Below, in pieces: positions 36,382-45,345 of a stretch of 64,000 bases of DNA (its first letter is position 1; every line of letters begins with the position of its first letter). Source of the stretch: Vibrio lentus (GTDB lineage: Bacteria > Pseudomonadota > Gammaproteobacteria > Enterobacterales > Vibrionaceae); assembly GCF_002875945.1 (NCBI RefSeq), contig NZ_MCZK01000182.1:17171-81170 (forward strand). Direction: 5' to 3'. A program made the position numbers and the translations under genes. A model generated the notes under the pieces. That model was not told where the DNA came from and searched no databases. It saw nothing but the letters and a program-made list of their open reading frames with translations.

Positions 36382-38393
36382 AACTTTCATTGAAATACTC
36401 CATGGGTTTGGTGTTCTTGGCGTGTTCGTTATTTCCAGTTTATCTAGCCGGTCAACTCATACTGAATAAGCAGAATGAAAGCTCTCTCGAACAAAAAGAG
36501 ATCAAGCTCGCCAACTCAACGGCAGGTATTCAGCAAACGGTGCAAGAGCAGCTCAACCTTACAGCCAGTCTCACGCAGTGGTATTCGCAAGATCGTTCAT
36601 TGATTAAAGCGGGTGGGAATATCTTTTTCTCTAGTGTTGTGTGGGACAAGATGGAGAGCTTTAACGCACTAGCCGATAGCGTGTCCGCAACCTATATATT
36701 GGATAGTCACTGGAAGCCCATTTATGACAGCAAAGGTAGCTTGTATCATTTTGAACAAAGTCAGTTACTTGAGGATTTGAAACGTCCTCAGTCTGCGTAC
36801 AAGCAAGGTAAGTTGTTTCATGCTGAGTTTATCGAACCGGAAATCGCCGATAACGCGGATTCAGGTATCGTTTTTGTCGCGCCAATTTTGCCGTATCGGT
36901 TGATAGAGGGCTCAAGTTATACGCCGCAAGGTTATCTTGTCGTGCTGATGGGCTACGACCGATTAGAGTCTAAAGTCGCGCCTTTCCTATATGACAATGA
37001 GTCAGTGGAGTTTGATTACTTGGCTTCGGTTAGCGATAAAACTGAAGAAACAGGCACCCAGTTCATTTCTAACGACAACAAGCTGTTTTCAGAAGCATTA
37101 ACATTAGCGGTGAAACACCATGTATCGGACAGTGCTCGTTTACGGGAGATGCAGCAATCTCAGGTAGTGTTTGTTCGAATATTATTTGCGACATTAGCCG
37201 TCGCAATTGTCTTCGCGTTGATGTTGAATCGCGCCTTTTCGAGACAACTTAATTTGCTCACAGGTTCGGTGGAGTCCTACTCAAACAATCAGCCTCCTGA
37301 GCACAATCCAGATAAGCATCGTTTTACTGAGTTCACTGTATTTAGCCGTTTATTGGAAAAGATGTGGTCTCGAATACAGAGTCAATTGAGTGAACTGAAG
37401 GTACGTAATGATCAGTTGAGATCCGCCTATCAACAAATCAAAGAGAACAACCACAAGCTTGAAAGTTTTAACACACAGCTAGAGCTAACGGTGGAAGAGA
37501 AAACGAGTAAATTAACGCATTCATTAGCCCGCGAAGAGTCTCAGAAAAACCGTATTCTTAAGATCGTTAAGTTTGCTTCTATGAGACAAAGTGTCGAGTA
37601 TCGCTTGATTCCTGAACTGGTGAATCAACAACTGGAATCGTTACTTCCTGACAGCTTAATCCAATTCAGCTTTAACTCTGTTTCTGAAGGCGACATGGCT
37701 CGTGGTGACGTTGTTCATGGTGACATTGCTGATAGAGACATGACTAGTTGCGACAAAGATTTAAAAGATTCAAAAGGCACCACGATTGGCCACTTCTTGT
37801 CTCAGGACTTTGGTTTACTGAGCGAGGAAGACTTATTGATTTTCGACCTATACCAAAAACAGTTAGCTGGTTGGATAGAGCTTGAGAACATTACTCGCAT
37901 CAACATGCCAACAGGGTGCTACAACCGTAAAGCCTTCGACGAAGATCTGGATTTCTCTAAGCAACGCGCTACAGAGTACAAAGACAGTTTGTCTTTGCTG
38001 ATCATTGATATTAATGGACTAAAGACTGCTAACGATCAGTATGGACACGCGGTGGGTGATGAGTTGATCAAAGGTTGTACGGATGTGATTCGCAATAGGT
38101 TAAGCCATACCAGTAATCTATATCGATTAGGTGGTGATGAGTTTGCCATTCTTACTTTGAAGCCTGCTGAGCAACACGCGCAAGACCCTCACCAACTCGC
38201 TGAGCAGCTGTACGCGGATCAAATCGACCAGGCCATCGAAACACAAGTCGGCGTTAGCATACCGGTTAGATTCTCGATTGGCGTCGCGTCAACGGAATCG
38301 ACAGAAGTCGAGCAGCTGTTCTCTCAAGCAGATGAAGATATGTATCGCCAAAAGCGTCGTTACTATCAAGATCTAGCTGAAGTAGCAAAGTAG
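36378..38393 (+). CDS. Membrane-bound diguanylate cyclase (GGDEF)
   Basis: 671 residues. TTG start at 36378 overlaps the stop of the binding-protein gene (TTGA), with GAGGTC upstream; ATG 36402 is the alternative. Order: helix (8-28), periplasmic sensor domain (30-255), helix (about 259-281), a HAMP-like/coiled-coil stretch (300-390), a linker, then GGDEF (about 510-665) with the intact motif GGDEF at 585-589. The upstream RxxD inhibitory site is absent (SHTSNLYRL precedes the motif), so feedback inhibition by c-di-GMP may be lost. The linker holds an odd five-residue repeat at 438-462. It should make c-di-GMP under control of the periplasmic binding protein. Confidence 0.87.
   Translation: MKLSLKYSMGLVFLACSLFPVYLAGQLILNKQNESSLEQKEIKLANSTAGIQQTVQEQLNLTASLTQWYSQDRSLIKAGGNIFFSSVVWDKMESFNALADSVSATYILDSHWKPIYDSKGSLYHFEQSQLLEDLKRPQSAYKQGKLFHAEFIEPEIADNADSGIVFVAPILPYRLIEGSSYTPQGYLVVLMGYDRLESKVAPFLYDNESVEFDYLASVSDKTEETGTQFISNDNKLFSEALTLAVKHHVSDSARLREMQQSQVVFVRILFATLAVAIVFALMLNRAFSRQLNLLTGSVESYSNNQPPEHNPDKHRFTEFTVFSRLLEKMWSRIQSQLSELKVRNDQLRSAYQQIKENNHKLESFNTQLELTVEEKTSKLTHSLAREESQKNRILKIVKFASMRQSVEYRLIPELVNQQLESLLPDSLIQFSFNSVSEGDMARGDVVHGDIADRDMTSCDKDLKDSKGTTIGHFLSQDFGLLSEEDLLIFDLYQKQLAGWIELENITRINMPTGCYNRKAFDEDLDFSKQRATEYKDSLSLLIIDINGLKTANDQYGHAVGDELIKGCTDVIRNRLSHTSNLYRLGGDEFAILTLKPAEQHAQDPHQLAEQLYADQIDQAIETQVGVSIPVRFSIGVASTESTEVEQLFSQADEDMYRQKRRYYQDLAEVAK
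37689..37763 (+). repeat. 15-bp repeat insertion in the GGDEF protein linker
   Basis: Five imperfect in-frame 15-bp units encode GDMAR, GDVVH, GDIAD, RDMTS and CDKDL. Asp is fixed at the second position of each. It lies between the coiled coil and the GGDEF domain and looks like a young expansion. Confidence 0.65.
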
Positions 38394-38441
38394 TGTGAGT
38401 CACCCTGTAAGTTAGAGTCAGGGTTCAAAGATAGGCTCTCA

Positions 38442-39254
38442 CTACCTTCTGCGACCATTAAAGCGAAACTGCTGTGGCGTGACATCAAAAGACGCCTTGA
38501 AGGCTTTAATGTAAGACGAGTCGTTTTGATAGCCGACTTGGTCAGCAATACTTTGGATTGAGAACTCTTCATCGAGTAAAGACAACGAATAAATCAGCCG
38601 GATTTGTTGTCGCCACAACTGAAATGATGTGTTGAACTCTTTTGAGAATAAGCGTGATAAGGTTCGCTCTGATGCACCGACTTTCTCTCCCCATTCCTTT
38701 AGCGACAAATCCAACGTTGGCTTCTCTGTCAGCGCTTCAAATATAAGCTTCAAGCGTCTGTCTTCGGGTAGCAACAATTGATAGGTCTGAACGTTGTCTT
38801 TCATGATCTGATCGTGCAATACCGAGAGCAAGCGCGATACCTCTTCATCACTCACTAATCCTTCGCACTGTCTGCGAATTTCCTGCAATAGTGCATTCAA
38901 AAACGGCGTCAGGGTAATGGTTCGAACTTGAGGTTCATACTTAATACCAAAGGCTGGATTGAGATAAATGCCGACAAACGTCGTATGGCTGAGTGCTATA
39001 GATTCATGTTGGATCCCGGCAGGTACAAACAAAGCAGAAGTATGGGGCACAAGATGTTGGTAGTGCTCGGTTTTCGTTTGCAGTAGGCCTTTGATCGGGA
39101 AGATCACTTGATGCCACGTATGTTGGTGCATTGTATCGATGTAACCCTTGGGCATGTCGATGGTCTTCACCAACGCGGGCGAATTCGGGCTAGCGACCAT
39201 CATCTCATTTGAGGTGATGATTTCGGAGTGAGAATCTATTTGGCGGGTTGGCAT
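38442..39254 (-). CDS. AraC-family regulator with cupin sensor domain
   Basis: 270 residues: an N-terminal cupin domain (about residues 25-110, MHQHTWHQVIFPIKG) and a C-terminal AraC double helix-turn-helix (about 165-265; LKEWGEKVGASERTLSRLF and IADQVGYQNDSSYIKAFK). The RQIDSHSEII start is kept because homologues of this length are usual; no strong ribosome site is seen. It converges with the GGDEF gene (48 bp) and is divergent from an 80-residue unknown gene. Target genes and ligand are unknown. Confidence 0.82.
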   Translation of the reverse strand: MPTRQIDSHSEIITSNEMMVASPNSPALVKTIDMPKGYIDTMHQHTWHQVIFPIKGLLQTKTEHYQHLVPHTSALFVPAGIQHESIALSHTTFVGIYLNPAFGIKYEPQVRTITLTPFLNALLQEIRRQCEGLVSDEEVSRLLSVLHDQIMKDNVQTYQLLLPEDRRLKLIFEALTEKPTLDLSLKEWGEKVGASERTLSRLFSKEFNTSFQLWRQQIRLIYSLSLLDEEFSIQSIADQVGYQNDSSYIKAFKASFDVTPQQFRFNGRRR

Positions 39255-39341
39255 GGTTAAGTGTCTTTATGTCCCTATTCTGACGTGGCGAGACTAGGCT
39301 ATCATGCCCGGCAGAGTGAATGAAGTAGAGAGGGCACACGT

Positions 39342-39584
39342 ATGCGATATCAAGTTGAAGTATCGAAAGAAAACCAACTACTATTCAAAGTCGATATTGA
39401 AGGTATTAACCAAAACAAGTGTGAAACATCGCTCGAAACGGTATTAGCTAAGTTTCCGAAAACAGAAGGTTATCAACGTCATGTATTGCTTTCGAACAGC
39501 GAAACACGTTATCTAAAGAGCACTGCAAATCACATTGAAGTATTAGCAGCGGTTCCGGTATTTAAATCACTGGGTGAGCAATAA
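39342..39584 (+). CDS. Small protein of unknown function
   Basis: 80 residues, soluble, mixed alpha/beta by eye, no cysteine pattern beyond one Cys (KCETSLE). GAGAGGG lies 7-8 bp before the ATG, supporting translation. It is followed after 55 bp by the MOSC gene on the same strand, so the two may share a transcript. I do not recognise the family. Confidence 0.65.
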   Translation: MRYQVEVSKENQLLFKVDIEGINQNKCETSLETVLAKFPKTEGYQRHVLLSNSETRYLKSTANHIEVLAAVPVFKSLGEQ

Positions 39585-39639
39585 GTTGGCGTTAGCTCGT
39601 ATAAAACAGCAAATAAGTTTCAGGTAAGAAGGAAGAGAT

Positions 39640-40332
39640 ATGAAGAAGTTAGGCGTAGTAAATAGTGTATTGGCTGGCAAAACCGTTACTTTTGCGCACG
39701 GTGCAAACAGTGCCATTGATAAGCAGGTTTTGTCGGAGCGCCAGCACGCCACAGAGTTGGGTTTTACCAACGATGAACAAGGCGACCCTCGCTTTCATGG
39801 CGGCATTCAAAAAGCTCTTCATATCTACCCGAGCGAGCACTACCCAGTTTGGCAGCAAGAACTGGGTGACAAAGACATCTTCCAATCTGCAGGCGCGTTT
39901 GGCGAGAACCTAAGCTCAAGCGGGATCACGGAACAATCCATTTGTTTGAAAGATAAGGTTCGTATTGGCTCAACTTTATTGGAAGTCTCACAGGGGCGCA
40001 TGCCTTGTTGGAAGCTCAACGTGCGATTTGATCAAAACGATATGGCAAGAAGACTGCAAGGTACACTTCGAACTGGGTGGTACTTCCGAGTATTGGAAGA
40101 AGGCGATATTGGCGCAGGCGATGAGATCATTCTGTGTGAAAGACCTTATCCAGATTGGTCGTTAGCGCGCATCATGGGCGCGGTGTTTACTGGCAGCCTT
40201 GATAGAGAAGAGTTAAGTCAGATGGCTGAACTGCCTTTAGTCGAATCTTGGGGCAAGCTGGTTGAACGTCGTCTAGAAACCGATGAAGTCGAAGATTGGG
40301 AAATGCGTTTAGTTGGACCAACAGCAGCATAA
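39640..40332 (+). CDS. yiiM: MOSC-domain protein (YiiM-like)
   Basis: 230 residues. The MOSC domain (about residues 30-165) shows GDPRFHGGIQKALHIY and the conserved cysteine in SQGRMPCWKL. A C-terminal three-helix domain (180-220, DWSLARIMGAVF) matches the YiiM layout. MOSC proteins bind the molybdenum cofactor; YiiM in E. coli acts in reduction of N-hydroxylated compounds such as 6-hydroxylaminopurine. AAGGAAGAG before the ATG is strong. Confidence 0.85.
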   Translation: MKKLGVVNSVLAGKTVTFAHGANSAIDKQVLSERQHATELGFTNDEQGDPRFHGGIQKALHIYPSEHYPVWQQELGDKDIFQSAGAFGENLSSSGITEQSICLKDKVRIGSTLLEVSQGRMPCWKLNVRFDQNDMARRLQGTLRTGWYFRVLEEGDIGAGDEIILCERPYPDWSLARIMGAVFTGSLDREELSQMAELPLVESWGKLVERRLETDEVEDWEMRLVGPTAA

Positions 40333-40351
40333 ACCCGGATGACAAAAAGCA

Positions 40352-40385
40352 ATAAAGCCCACGAATGGAAGTTAGTGGGCTTTAT
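40352..40385. terminator. Bidirectional terminator between yiiM-like gene and exonuclease gene
   Basis: Stem ATAAAGCCCAC/GTGGGCTTTAT. The loop is 12 bases; A residues on the left serve the minus strand. Confidence 0.8.
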
Positions 40386-40423
40386 GTTTATACGTTCTGT
40401 TTAACGTAAGCCTTGATTGACAA

Positions 40424-41140
40424 TTAGAGCCAGAAGTTCTTCAAAGGCATCTCAGAGTCAAAGTGATGAGCAATCTGCGCTTGGAGTAGCTCAGCGGTCG
40501 CTATGGCATCAGTTAGCGCGTGGTGCGGTGTGTAGTCGGGTAAGTGGTATCGACGACGACTCTGCCCCAATCTCACTGAAGCTGGCTTCTTACCTTTTAG
40601 CTTATTCCACAAGCCGCCAGCCAGTTTATTCTGGATTTGAGATTCAATCTCGAGGGTGTCGAGGACTGGGAACTCAATACCTTCTCCGAGTCGCACCTTT
40701 AATGCATTATCCAAGAAGTCACGTTCGATACGACGATAGTGAACCACTGGGATATGTCCTGCCATTGATTCTAAGATCTCGCCCAACACTTCGCTAAGAT
40801 CTGGCGCATCAATGATGTCATTGTGAGTGATGCCATGAATCACGACGGACTCTTCTTCCAACTTCTGTTTTGGTCTCAGCGTCCAGTGTTTGGCTTGTCG
40901 CAGGTAGATGCGATTGAGCGTAAATGGCACTAAACCAATGGTAATGATGCCGTCTTTGTTTGGGTTTAACCCCGTGGTTTCAAAGTCGACAGCCAAGAAG
41001 GTTACTTCTGAAAGTGGCGTATCAGGCGCAGGAAGAGGCTGGCTATAAAAGTGCTTTAAGCGGTCGTCGCGCGCGCGTTCGAGTTTCTGAGCAAACTTAA
41101 ATGGCCAATCGACCGCAGGTGATCTGAATAGTTTGTTCAT
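40424..41140 (-). CDS. DnaQ-like 3'-5' exonuclease
   Basis: 238 residues. The DEDDh fold is complete: Exo I in LAVDFETTG (about residues 48-56), Exo II around VVHYRRIERDFLDNAL, and Exo III in HHALTDAIATAEL (His and Asp). It resembles the proofreading subunit epsilon but stands alone next to the CBS/DUF294 gene, only 5 bp downstream of it, so the two are co-transcribed. This pair recurs in Vibrio and Pseudomonas. Substrate could be DNA or a small RNA. Confidence 0.85.
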   Translation of the reverse strand: MNKLFRSPAVDWPFKFAQKLERARDDRLKHFYSQPLPAPDTPLSEVTFLAVDFETTGLNPNKDGIITIGLVPFTLNRIYLRQAKHWTLRPKQKLEEESVVIHGITHNDIIDAPDLSEVLGEILESMAGHIPVVHYRRIERDFLDNALKVRLGEGIEFPVLDTLEIESQIQNKLAGGLWNKLKGKKPASVRLGQSRRRYHLPDYTPHHALTDAIATAELLQAQIAHHFDSEMPLKNFWL

Positions 41141-41145
41141 AAGCC

Positions 41146-43035
41146 CTACTTAAACTTATTGCTAGCTTGATAACGGAACTTAAGGAAGTTTTGCGCATTA
41201 CTTAAGATTTGGAATGCATCCTTTAGATTGCGTCGTTCGAAGTCAGATAAGTTCTCTGGTTCAATGTTGTTATCAGGCTCGATATTGTTATCAACATCGT
41301 GCGCTTGGTGACGAATACGAACCAAGGAGATGAACTCCATAGCGTCTTTCAAATCCTGCGCTCTGCCTTTAGGTAAAATACCTGCATCGATAATATCGTC
41401 TAAACGCTCAAATGAGTTCTTCGAACGAGAAGCAACAGCTAACGAGTGAACACGAATCAAATCTGCGAGTGGCGCGGTGCCACGACGTTTAAGGTTGATC
41501 GAGTTGTTGTGACGGCCATCTTTCTCCATTACGAAATCTTTGAAGAAACCCAGAGGCGGTGTGCGGTTGAGCGCGTTACGAGCAAGACACGCCAAGAAGC
41601 GGTTGTTCTTACGTGCACGTCTTACGATGAAGCTGTTCAATTGCTCAGCCCATTTTAAGCGGCCATAGACACCATCTAAATCAAAGAAGATTGAGGCGTT
41701 CAGCAGCGCTTTCGGGTTTGGATCATCAATCCAATCGGCAAAGCACTCTTCCCATTGTCGACGTGTCATGCGCCAAGTAGGGTTGGTCGCCATGATGTCA
41801 CCAGTACAGTAAACATAACCACACTGGTCTAAGCCGTCACAAATGAATTTTGAAAGTTCTTCAAAGTACTTGCCGTGTTTTGCTTCGTCGTATGTGTCAT
41901 CAAGAATAATGGCGTTATCTTGGTCGGTAACCAGTAACTGCTCGTCACGTCCCATAGAGCCGAGCGCAAGGAAGCAGTATGGGATTGGCGATTTACCCAA
42001 CTTCTCTTCACCTAGCTCGATAATACGTTGTTTAAAGCTGCGTCCGATTACCGACATCGCAGTACCCACCATGTGGGCATTGGCATCTTCATTGACCAAG
42101 CGTACAAAGCTGTCTTTCACTTGTTCGGAAAGCACTTTCAGGTCTTCGATACTTTGTTGTTGGAAGATGCTGCTTACCAATAACAGCGAGTTTTGAGATT
42201 CGTAACGTACGATATCGGTCGCTTCGATAATACCAATAGGCTTCTTATCTTTTAGCACGGGTAGGTGATGCACGTTGTAGCGAAGCATGGTCATCATGGC
42301 TTCGTATACATAGGCATTATGGTCGAGTGAGATAACCTCGGGTGTCATTACGCTAGAGACTTCATCCGATGGGTCGAGACCTTCAGCAAGTACACGTGTA
42401 CATAAATCACGGTCGGTAATAATACCGATAACAGGTGTCGAATCATCCTCTTCGTCTTCAACGATATCTGGGTCGATAATCAGTAGGGAAGAGACGTTAT
42501 CTTCGGCCATCATGGTGGCAGCTTGCTGAATCGTACGCGTTTTCTCGATCATCGGAGCTTCACTGGTGAGCAGTGTTTTAACCTTGGATGTCGTTAAATC
42601 GTTGGCGTCGTTGCTGTCTAAGTTAGCTTGACGCAGTCGCGCGTTATCTTCTACTTCGACAAAGTCAGCGAATGAATCATAGTTGTCATAAAGTTCTTGG
42701 AAAATAGGTTCGGGGATACAGTAGAGCAGGGTGTCTTCTGTTGCCTTAACAGGGAAGCGAACTTTGTTGTTGGTGAGTAACCCCATTTGGCCGAATAAGT
42801 GGCCTTCATCGAGACGGTTATAGAGCTCACCTTTACGACGATAGACTTCCACTTCGCCGCTTCGAACAATGTAAAGATCATTAATCTGGTCACCAAAGTG
42901 AATGATAGGTGTGTCTTGGCGGTAATAAGAAATTTCCACGCTACTGGTCACTTTCGCCAACATCTCCTCAGGGAGTTCTGTGAAAGGGGGGTATTGTGCC
43001 AGAAAGTTTTGAATCTCTAATAACTCAGCATCCAT
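41146..43035 (-). CDS. cNMP-binding, CBS-pair and DUF294 nucleotidyltransferase-like protein
   Basis: 629 residues from ATG 43035 (an ATG three codons earlier is possible). Order: cyclic-nucleotide-binding domain (about 15-125), CBS pair (about 160-285, with GIITDRDLCTRVL and IGIIEATDIVRYE), DUF294 nucleotidyltransferase fold (about 315-450; FLALGSMGRDEQLLVTDQDN carries the GS...D-x-D pattern) and a C-terminal DUF294_C helical region. Related proteins are thought to be adenine-nucleotide-responsive regulators resembling GlnD's catalytic part. It is coupled to the exonuclease. Its target protein is unknown. Confidence 0.87.
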   Translation of the reverse strand: MDAELLEIQNFLAQYPPFTELPEEMLAKVTSSVEISYYRQDTPIIHFGDQINDLYIVRSGEVEVYRRKGELYNRLDEGHLFGQMGLLTNNKVRFPVKATEDTLLYCIPEPIFQELYDNYDSFADFVEVEDNARLRQANLDSNDANDLTTSKVKTLLTSEAPMIEKTRTIQQAATMMAEDNVSSLLIIDPDIVEDEEDDSTPVIGIITDRDLCTRVLAEGLDPSDEVSSVMTPEVISLDHNAYVYEAMMTMLRYNVHHLPVLKDKKPIGIIEATDIVRYESQNSLLLVSSIFQQQSIEDLKVLSEQVKDSFVRLVNEDANAHMVGTAMSVIGRSFKQRIIELGEEKLGKSPIPYCFLALGSMGRDEQLLVTDQDNAIILDDTYDEAKHGKYFEELSKFICDGLDQCGYVYCTGDIMATNPTWRMTRRQWEECFADWIDDPNPKALLNASIFFDLDGVYGRLKWAEQLNSFIVRRARKNNRFLACLARNALNRTPPLGFFKDFVMEKDGRHNNSINLKRRGTAPLADLIRVHSLAVASRSKNSFERLDDIIDAGILPKGRAQDLKDAMEFISLVRIRHQAHDVDNNIEPDNNIEPENLSDFERRNLKDAFQILSNAQNFLKFRYQASNKFK

Positions 43036-43185
43036 AATGATCATCCATTAGTTTGTATGATTTCATGGTACAACATTTGATAATATTTTGCCGTCACAAA
43101 TCAATCTGTGAGCTAAAACCTTTTTAAAGTCTTATGGATAGACTAACCTTTCAATTAATGGAGTGACAGTTTAAGGATGATAGGA

Positions 43186-43830
43186 ATGTCGAAGTGGAAG
43201 CTTAGTTTTGTATCTGCAGTTTTTATGTTTTCTCCAAGTTTGTGGGCAGCCACTGATGGTGTGGATATTCTTGATTATGACCATATATATGCGACCGCGC
43301 ATTCGGGCAGTTTAAATGAAGATGCGGGTGGTAATAATAACGCCTCGTCGTTTGGTTTGGGGGTGAGTTACACCATGACGGATGATTGGTTGTTGCTAGG
43401 AGACTATAGCGCACGCTTCATTCACCCAGATGAAAGTACCACTCGAATTGATACCTTAATGACAGGGGCTGGGTATCGTTACAGCATCAAGAAAGACTTG
43501 GATATTGTCGCTTCTTACTTGCTGGGCATTACTAAAGGTGAGGTGGAGCTTAACGGTAGCAATGAAACCATCGAATCGGATACCGAATTTGTCCAAGGCG
43601 TTAAAGCCGAGATTAACTATGGTTTTGCAAAGCGTTGGATTGCGAATGGTAGCGTGCAGTTAAACCGAAGTGATTTGTTCGACGAAGAGATTTACCATTT
43701 AGGTTTGCGTTATCTCGTGACCAACAAATTTGCTATTGGTGGCTCTTACCAACATCGAGATGGTGAAGGCAATAAAGGTGGAAGTGAGAGAACCAATGAA
43801 TTGGGTATTGAGTTTTTCCTAGAGTACTAA
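43186..43830 (+). CDS. Outer membrane beta-barrel protein
   Basis: 214 residues from ATG 43186, which has AAGG 9 bp upstream; ATG 43177 directly abuts that site and is unlikely. A signal peptide (ending SLWA, about residue 21) is followed by alternating strands with turns rich in Asp, Asn and Gly, ending in LEY at the C-terminus, as outer membrane barrels do. It resembles the OmpA-like transmembrane/OmpW-size class. No specific function is recognised. Divergent from the CBS/DUF294 gene. Confidence 0.78.
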   Translation: MSKWKLSFVSAVFMFSPSLWAATDGVDILDYDHIYATAHSGSLNEDAGGNNNASSFGLGVSYTMTDDWLLLGDYSARFIHPDESTTRIDTLMTGAGYRYSIKKDLDIVASYLLGITKGEVELNGSNETIESDTEFVQGVKAEINYGFAKRWIANGSVQLNRSDLFDEEIYHLGLRYLVTNKFAIGGSYQHRDGEGNKGGSERTNELGIEFFLEY

Positions 43831-43863
43831 CGTAGTTAAACCTAATACGTCAAAGACAGACAC

Positions 43864-43892
43864 AAAAAAGCCAGCTTAGTCGCTGGCTTTTG
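43864..43892. terminator. Bidirectional terminator between the barrel gene and aspC
   Basis: Stem AAAAGCCAGC/GCTGGCTTTT with A residues left and T residues right; it serves both convergent genes. Confidence 0.88.
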
Positions 43893-43952
43893 CATATCTA
43901 TCGGTCTGCAAGAGCAGGTTTCTGATCTGCAAATACAGATTTCTCTTTACGA

Positions 43953-45143
43953 TTAAAGAACCGCAGCTAGACCTTTACATAGAGGACCCATGTTTGACTT
44001 AGTCATGCCTGCAACACTGATACGGCCAGAACCAACAATGTAGATAGCGAATTCGTCTTTCAGGCGAGTTACTTGCTCTTTGCTTAGACCAGAGAACGAG
44101 AACATGCCATTTTGACGTTCGATGAATGTGAAATCTGCATCAACACCTTCAGATTTCAGTGTTGTTACGAATAGCTCACGCATCTCTTGGATACGGTCGC
44201 GCATCTCTGCTACTTCTGCTTCCCATTCAGCACGTAGGTCAGCATCACCAAGGATGTGAGTAACGACAGCACTGCCGTGCGCTGGTGGGTTAGAGTAGAT
44301 AGAGCGGATGATGCTCTTAACTTGAGAGAATGCTGTTGTTGCTACGTCTACAGACTCTGCAACCAATGTGAATGCACCAACACGTTCGTTGTACAAGCCA
44401 AAGTTCTTAGAGAACGAGCTCGCTACTAGAATTTCTTTGTTGTACTGAGCAAAAATACGCAGGCCAGCCGCATCTTCTTCAACACCTTTTGCAAAACCTT
44501 GGTAAGCAAAATCGAATAGAGGTAGCAGTTTCTTCTCAGCAACTAGCTTAGCCAGTACTTCCCACTCTTCAGTTGTTGGGTCGATACCTGTTGGGTTATG
44601 ACAGCAGCCGTGAAGAAGAACGATATCGCCAGCAGAAGCTTTCTCAAGGTCAGCAACCATGCCGGCGAAGTCTTTGTCTTTTGTTTCAGCGTTGTAGTAG
44701 CTGTATTGAGCCGTCTCGATACCTGCAGCTGCGAAAACGCCGTTGTGGTTAGCCCAAGTTGGGTTACTGATCCAGATTTTTACGTCGCCCAGTTGGCGCT
44801 TGATGAATTCACCCGCTACGCGAAGTGCACCTGTACCACCTGGAGCTTGTGCTGTTTTAGCGCGTTGAGATGTAACGATCTCTGCGTCTGAACCGAAAAG
44901 AAGTTTCTGAACCGCTAGACCGTATTCAGCTGTACCTTCAATCGTTAGGTAAGATTTGGTTTTTTCGTTTTCAAGAAGTGCAGCTTCTGCTTTCTTTACT
45001 GTTTTAAGTACAGGCGTTTGACCATCTTCATTTTTGTAGATGCCAACACCAAGGTTGATTTTCTCTGCACGAGAGTCTTTTTTAAACTCTTCAGTAAGGC
45101 CGAGGATAGGATCGGCGGGAGCAGCTAACACTTTTTCAAACAT
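43953..45143 (-). CDS. aspC: Aspartate/aromatic aminotransferase (AspC-type)
   Basis: 396 residues from ATG 45143 (MFEKVLAAP), exactly the E. coli AspC length. Class I aminotransferase marks: WANHNGVF, HGCCHNPTGID (PLP-aspartate approach), DFAYQGFAKG and the PLP lysine in SSFSKNFGLYNERVG. It interconverts aspartate and oxaloacetate with glutamate/2-oxoglutarate in the cytoplasm; TyrB-type activity on aromatic acids cannot be excluded. An upstream in-frame ATG at 45161 gives an unneeded extension. Confidence 0.92.
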   Translation of the reverse strand: MFEKVLAAPADPILGLTEEFKKDSRAEKINLGVGIYKNEDGQTPVLKTVKKAEAALLENEKTKSYLTIEGTAEYGLAVQKLLFGSDAEIVTSQRAKTAQAPGGTGALRVAGEFIKRQLGDVKIWISNPTWANHNGVFAAAGIETAQYSYYNAETKDKDFAGMVADLEKASAGDIVLLHGCCHNPTGIDPTTEEWEVLAKLVAEKKLLPLFDFAYQGFAKGVEEDAAGLRIFAQYNKEILVASSFSKNFGLYNERVGAFTLVAESVDVATTAFSQVKSIIRSIYSNPPAHGSAVVTHILGDADLRAEWEAEVAEMRDRIQEMRELFVTTLKSEGVDADFTFIERQNGMFSFSGLSKEQVTRLKDEFAIYIVGSGRISVAGMTKSNMGPLCKGLAAVL

Positions 45144-45290
45144 AATCTTCATCCATGTCAATTGAGAGGGGATAGTATCTATGGGTAGTTATACCTGTAT
45201 GGAATTTTTAAGACAATACGAAGTGAACAGAAAGGCTAAAAAAAATCCATTTCAATCAGATTTATTGACTAAAGAGGGTATTTGATAACA

Positions 45291-45319
45291 AAACACCCTA
45301 CGGATTAACCTATAGGGTG
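45291..45319 (-). terminator. Terminator of the HD-GYP gene (minus strand)
   Basis: Stem CACCCTA/TAGGGTG (45294-45300 with 45313-45319), reading into TTTTGTT on the minus strand. It lies 27 bp after the stop. Confidence 0.65.
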
Positions 45320-45345
45320 CAAGAAGTTAGTGTTTTTTGAAGAGA

